From positions 77,038,201 to 77,102,200 of the forward strand of contig OY757313.1 in assembly GCA_963583905.1 (NCBI GenBank): DNA of 64,000 nucleotides. Direction: 5' to 3'. Shown here one piece after another: positions 59,400 to 64,000 of the stretch. Numbering within the stretch: the stretch's first letter is position 1; every line of letters begins with the position of its first letter. The DNA comes from Stenurella melanura. Taxonomy: Eukaryota; Arthropoda; Insecta; Coleoptera; Cerambycidae. The position numbers were made by a program, and so were the translations under genes. The notes beneath the pieces are model-generated. The model was given only the letters and a program-made list of their open reading frames with translations, had not been told where the DNA came from and did no database searches.

Positions 59400-60283
59400 T
59401 TTTAATAACCCCTCTAATAATGGAGTGGGGATGTTGGAGGTGGTGATACAAAAATGGAGACCTTGGCTTCTAGTATATACACTAAATCTCAAGTCTCATT
59501 TACCCATATTTACCTATCTAACCCCCTCCCACACTTCAACGATATAAGCTCAAAATATAATCTAATTCCAGATCCAGGGCCGTCGAGTGAAAATCGGGGC
59601 CCGGGGGCAGTACATACGGGTCCCCCGCTCTTCGGCACAATTTCTAAGAGGGGGGGGTGGCATTTTCCTTACGCATTTTCCTCAAACATTTACCGGATTT
59701 GAAAAATTCAGCTGGAATCCGGGCCCCCTCGAAAACTCCGGGCCCGGGGGGAACACCTCCGACACCCCCCCTTCTCGTCGGGCCTGTCCAGATCCCGTTG
59801 TAAAACATACGTGTACCAAATTTAAAGTCAGTATCTTAATTTTATTTTGTTAACTTCTTTAATAATGATGGTGGGGATGGCAGATGTCATACAAAAAATT
59901 TCAGGCCTTGGTTTTTAGTATACCTATACACCAAATCCAAAGTTTCTGAACTCTTATTAGCTTACCTCACTTACCTCATCCTTTAATAATGGAGTGGGGT
60001 GGCAGATGTCATAAAAAAATTTGGGATCTTGGCTTCTAGTATATACACCAAGTTTCTAAACGGTTACTCCTCATATTCCCATATTTACCTCTATTTACCC
60101 TCCAATCCTTCAAGGGAATGAGCTCAAATATAATCCAATTTCAGATAAAGTTATAATACATACGTGTATACAATTTCAAGTCAACATTTTAAACTGTTCC
60201 AGAGTAATCGAGCGCGGAAAAAAGTTACAGACATACATTACCATTACTATATTTCCACTGCACTTCGTGGATGTGAAAATAAA
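59400..60283 (-). repeat. Family B copy on minus strand, interrupted by a hAT-type MITE
   Basis: In reverse: head ATTTTCACATCCACGAAGTG at 60282, then three units marked by CTTGGCTTCTAGTATATACA (59461, 60031; diverged CTTGGTTTTTAGTATACC at 59909) and AATAATGGAGTGGGG (59416, 59986). The unit around 59560 is split by the GC-rich insert at 59575-59786. Confidence 0.8.
59575..59786. mobile_element. GC-rich hAT-type MITE, 212 bp, with 8 bp target duplication
   Basis: Starts CAGGGCCG and ends CGGGCCTG, hAT-like terminal inverted repeats, with identical 8 bp TCCAGATC on both sides (59567-59574, 59787-59794). The interior is rich in GGGGCCCGGG-type runs, far above the surrounding G+C. No coding capacity: the frames at 59454-59853 run straight through the junctions. 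Confidence 0.9.
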
Positions 60284-60361
60284 ATGATCCTGCTATCATA
60301 GCGAAAATGATGAAATACGGTGACAAGCCATAAAGATTTATTATTGAAAGACTGTCGTTAA

Positions 60362-60668
60362 GGTGGCCATTCCGATAGGGAAATATTTATTATTTTTGCC
60401 CATAACTTTTTTTCTTAGTACGTATATTTAAAAAAACTATGAGAGTACCTACAAGATTATTACTATCAATTTTCACTCAATAATTTCAGTGGTTTGCAAA
60501 ATAGCTAGATTTAAAACTACGAAATAGGAATATTAACATAATTTTTAAATTTAAATCTTGTAGCTATTTTGCAAACCACTGAAATTATTGAGAGAAAATT
60601 CATTTTTATTATGGTTCTACTTAGGTACTCCTATCTTATCGGATGTCTCTTTCTAGGGAATGACCACC
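60362..60668. mobile_element. TTAA-flanked fold-back MITE, 307 bp (piggyBac-type)
   Basis: Ends GGTGGCCATTCC and GGAATGACCACC are inverted copies, flanked on both sides by TTAA (60358-60361, 60669-60672), the target of piggyBac transposases. The centre contains a near-perfect pair CTCAATAATTTCAGTGGTTT then GCAAAATAGCTA and its complement around 60478-60590. Confidence 0.85.
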
Positions 60669-60740
60669 TTAAGGTAAATTTTTATGTAAAAGAACCGTTA
60701 GACATTAATGCATATCAGTTATTTCAAGACCGCCACTTTA

Positions 60741-60903
60741 AAGGCGCGTCTCCATTATGGTCGGATTTGCCGATCGGCATTGCCCCACTAGTATACTCGG
60801 CTTGGATTCTCTTGAAGTTTCCGACCGGCATAAGCCGAATTGTACGTACCCACTTGCCAACAAATGCCGATCGGCAAAGCCGACGATAATGGAGACGCGC
60901 CTT
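60741..60903. mobile_element. TA-flanked MITE, 163 bp
   Basis: Inverted ends of about 41 bp: AAGGCGCGTCTCCATTATGG then GTTTGCCGATCGGCATT-like sequence on the left, with the complement ending ATAATGGAGACGCGCCTT on the right. TA flanks at 60739-60740 and 60904-60905 fit Tc1/mariner-type insertion. An inner pair (CGGCTTGG, CCGACCGGCATAAGCCG) adds secondary structure. Confidence 0.8.
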
Positions 60904-60905
60904 TA

Positions 60906-61933
60906 GATTTGCAAAATGTGAATTATATTATTAACTTTGATACGAATACTTTTTATAACTCGTACACATTTCATAAAAATTGTATACACAATATACTATA
61001 AAATACATTTTACCAGAAAATACTAGCAATTATTTTAACTTTTGCAAAAGGCACTACCACTCGCTAGTTACTGAGAAGGCGTAGTTCATTTAGTCGATTC
61101 ACGTATTTGTGATTGTTTTGAAGCTTTAATATTACTTCTATATTAAAAAGTGTTGTCGTTTTATTTGTTATTTATTTTCGTAAAAAGGACGTTTAAATTT
61201 AATATGAGTCTGTCATACAATGTGCTTATTCTCTTATTATCAATAATCAGTCCAATGCCAAAGGGCATTGCAATGCTTGTTAAATAAATCATATCAACAG
61301 TAGTATTGCAACGTCTTGCATCAATCTTTAAGATGTTTTATTTAATTTAATAAAATATAATCCTATGTTCTTTTCCACTAATTACCTATTCCTCTTATTT
61401 GTGAAATTTTAGTTACATTCTTGTTATGTAATTTTATTACACGCATTGTGGCATCTAATATGCGTTAATTGCATCTAATATAATCGACATTCTAATCCGA
61501 ATCAGACGCTAATAGTCCACCATATAATGCAACTAATAGGAAAGCTAGGTTCGATCATGATTTACTAAAGACTCTATACATTTAAATGGAGCTCTTTGCG
61601 ATCTACAATTTGATATAAGTATCCAGATTTAACTTTCCGAGGTCATTAACTATATCAAAATTAGTACTGGAAGTGAAGTTCCCCCTGCCGTCGAATCAGA
61701 TTTTCGTAAAGCAACCATGGCCAGTACCTATTTTTAAAAGTTTCATCCTTTAAAAAATTTAAACAGCTGTGTTGTGTGCATGGCTTTACAGCCACAGCCA
61801 TATATTACCAGTATAGTTAGATAGATAGATCCTTTAAAAAATGAGCTTTACTTTTAAAAGGTCGCGTCTCGCACTATACACACTATACACCTTTCATCAT
61901 ACATATCAAAGTTTTAATTAATCTTAAATAATA
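60906..61933. other. No gene recognised
   Basis: No coding or repeat structure seen apart from a short GATA run (TTAGATAGATAGATCC near 61818). Confidence 0.4.
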
Positions 61934-62602
61934 ACGGGTGGTCTCTGGGAACGGGAAGTTTTGAAAATGTTATTATTTTATAACATGTATAGCTGGCCAT
62001 GGATTTATTTGTCATATTGTCTGTCATCATATGCCATTTGGTAATCATGGAACAGTGGTCCGGTGAGCAGTGTGCTTTTGCAGTAAAATCGTATTATAAA
62101 AATAACGACAGTGTAGTTGCTGTGCAGCGACAATTTCGACTACATTTTGCTTCCTCGTCACGGGAGAATTCCTTTCACTCATGCCATAAAGTTACCACAA
62201 AAAAATCAATAAATGCCTTGCAAAGATTATTTTCTGGTCACATTATCTCCAGGCGTGGAAACATTGAATGGCCCCCAAGGTCGCCAGACCTTACGACATG
62301 CGATTACTTCTAGTGGGAAGCATGGGTTTTTGTTGACAAGCCAAGAAATATTCAGGAGTTGAAAATAAAAATCAGTGAAGAAATTTCCAATATTCCATTA
62401 GACATGTTGCATCGTGTAATAGAAAATTTTACCAATCGTATTCAAGAGTGCGTAGAGATAAGGGGAAAACATTTGCCAGGAATTATTTTTAAGAAATAAA
62501 AAATGCATGTAATTACCTAGCCATTGTTATATCTTATTTTAAATAAGTTGCTTTCAAAATTATGATGTTTTCAAATATTCCCGTTCCCAGGGACCACCCA
62601 GT
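61934..62602 (+). mobile_element. Internally deleted Tc1/mariner-like element, ~669 bp
   Basis: Inverted ends ACGGGTGGTCTCTGGGAACG (61934) and its near-complement CCCGTTCCCAGGGACCACCC AGT (to 62602), about 35 bp with a one-base gap and few mismatches. The flanks are compatible with a TA duplication (61932-61933; TA at 62602-62605), though the exact base is ambiguous. It carries a shortened transposase gene. Confidence 0.8.
62047..62499 (+). pseudogene. Mariner-like transposase with deleted catalytic core
   Basis: ATG at 62047 starts MEQWSGEQCAFAVKSYYKNN, the N-terminal helix-turn-helix of an insect IS630/mariner-like group. It jumps after RQFRLHF and a short linker to LFSGHIISRRGNIEWPPRSP then DLTTCDYF, the region containing the third catalytic aspartate. 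TAG at 62311 replaces the expected Leu or Trp codon. The same frame then continues WEAWVFVDKPRNIQELKIKI, SEEISNIPLDMLHRVIENF, the usual C-terminus, and stops at 62497. The first two catalytic aspartates are lost with the internal deletion, so the product cannot transpose DNA. I prefer 62047 over the in-frame ATG at 61999 because the preceding 16 residues are hydrophobic and do not resemble the family. Confidence 0.85.
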
Positions 62603-63040
62603 ATAATTCGACATATAAATTCATATGTTGATTTTTCTACTTCAAAACTGGTGTAGATATCTCTATATTTGACTTTGTTTTCTTACATTGGTTGAACAAA
62701 AACATGTTCATCACACTTAAGAAAGAAATAAGTACACATTCATTTCAAATTTAACAGTCAATAGTACCTGCAGAATGTAAACTCCGGACACCATATTAAT
62801 GTGCAACGTGCATCGATATAATGGCTAGGAACTCGATTGAAAGCAGTCAAGCGAGTAATCAACTTACTTTAACATAAGAGACGATTCAGTAGGGGGTATC
62901 ACATTCATTGATCGAATCAAGATCAAAGAATCACTACCAAAAATAATACTTGTCGAAAGTTTGTCATATTAGACGTCTTTATATTTGACTCTGATGTAAT
63001 TCTTTTTATTTATTTATGTTATATATTGACAAGCTAACCG
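62603..63040. other. No gene recognised
   Basis: No coding or repeat structure seen. Confidence 0.4.
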
Positions 63041-63321
63041 TTATACTCTTCGCCGTTTTTTTGTAAATAATATTAGTTTTACACATTTTTAGTTTAATTG
63101 CAAAACATAAAAAAAATATCTTTTTTTATTTATTTTATTTTTATTTATTTTTTATTTAAAAACATTATAACTTTTTTATTTATTGATCGATTTAGTTAAA
63201 AAATAATAGGGTTCGTCCTCTAGGGAACACTAACATACTGTCCAAATTTCAATACAATCGGACTTTTCATTCTTAAGTTATCGTCCTTACAAGAAACGTG
63301 ACGGACGGACAGACAAAATTT
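63041..63321 (-). repeat. Family A copy on minus strand
   Basis: Begins with the terminal TTATACTCTTCGCC at 63041 and contains GTAAATAATATTAGTTT, CCTCTAGGGAACACTAACAT, CCAAATTTCAATACAATC and GTGACGGACGGACAG. An A/T-only tract at 63115-63175 fills its middle. Confidence 0.85.
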
Positions 63322-64000
63322 CGCACTTGTGATAACGAATACCGGGAGTCTATTTGGTAACCATTGAAGTGTATGCAAAACGTGTAAATGTAACTTTGAA
63401 TACGGAACTCAAAATTTGCAATAATTCGCCAGTTTTTGCCATGAAAAAATAGTATTGTTATTATGGAACCAATTTACTTTAAAAGTACATATATTCCCGA
63501 GTAAAATCAGCTTTGGGAAGTTCAAATCGGACGATTAGAACGGAAGTTATAAAGAAAAAGGCTGATAAAAAATTATGAACTTTGTGATAATTTTGCAATA
63601 ACAAATATAGCGGCGGGTGAATTACATCAAGAGTGTTATTACTGTAATGTAATTTTTTATTATTATTACAAACAAAAAATCCGCATGCTAAGAGCAACAA
63701 CACTTTTGATTAATTTTTTGGCCTAAAGTCATTGGTCTACTTGTCTGATGCTATAGCCTACCTTAGATTTTGTATGTCGATTTTCATTAAAGCAAAGTTT
63801 TATTTATATGGTCGATAAATAATGACCAGATGTCTGAGTGTTCCCGTCTTCAATAATACAGCCCACATTCTGTACCATTCCAAATTGCCAAAAGCCTTAT
63901 GTACTTTATAAAGTAAGGTGCATAGATTGATTAAATCATAAGTTAACATTACTAACTAACTTGCATTTTCGATATAACTTGTCATGAATCCACAAACACT
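63322..64000. other. No gene recognised
   Basis: A 74-codon minus frame at 63479-63703 has no recognisable domain. No repeats seen before the window edge. Confidence 0.4.

Noticed and set aside
1..64000. CRISPR arrays, bacterial operons, riboswitches, prophage
   Set aside because: Composition, repeats and coding relics are those of an animal nuclear genome. No short regularly spaced direct repeats of the CRISPR type were found.
1..64000. Host gene exons
   Set aside because: No frame with a recognisable cellular protein domain was found. Short exons of unfamiliar genes could have been missed and would need RNA-seq or protein alignment.

Overview
This is a window of AT-rich eukaryotic nuclear DNA, almost certainly from an arthropod and most likely an insect. 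The evidence is indirect: a short run of the insect telomere motif TTAGG near 15.84 kb, several non-LTR retrotransposon relics with insect-type motifs, decayed Tc1/mariner-like and hAT transposases, tRNA-derived sequences, and many fold-back MITEs. I found no host protein-coding exon that I could support. The window reads as a gene desert, or a long intron or intergenic region, built from layered, decayed mobile elements.

Layout. 0-5 kb: hAT relic, one copy of repeat family A, one fold-back MITE. 5.1-7.95 kb: a large element with long inverted arms and a decayed multi-frame gene, the most interesting object here. It encodes a C-terminal cysteine cluster preceded by conserved acidic motifs that I compare to FEN1/XPG-like nucleases. 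8.8-11.85 kb: a MITE (family C), then a fold-back element (family D) split by a 1.6 kb TA-flanked Tc1/mariner-like element. 12-13.5 kb: two tRNA-derived sequences and a family B copy. 17-18.9 kb: two inverted-repeat elements. 19.3-22.9 kb: family A, a family B copy with a ~250 bp internal tandem array, and a 120 bp tandem repeat. 24-30.5 kb: LINE 3' end, a second family D fold-back, and a second, different LINE. 33-42.7 kb: a third LINE, degenerate repeats, a GC-richer Jockey-type LINE and a family B copy. 43.5-52.7 kb: palindromic elements, a complete family A copy, two TTA-flanked elements, a terminal-inverted-repeat element containing part of a tRNA-Pro, and a family B copy split by a fold-back MITE. 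53-64 kb: a 126 bp hairpin element, LINE 3' end, a family B copy split by a GC-rich hAT-type MITE with an 8 bp target duplication, a TTAA-flanked MITE, a TA-flanked MITE and an internally deleted mariner-like element.

Nested insertions give a relative order of events: families B and D are older than the elements inside them. All coding sequence recognised is broken by frameshifts, stops or deletions, so the window appears to hold no autonomous element. Boundaries marked 'about' were judged by eye. Family letters A-E are labels used only here. Family names rest on recalled motifs, not on database searches.
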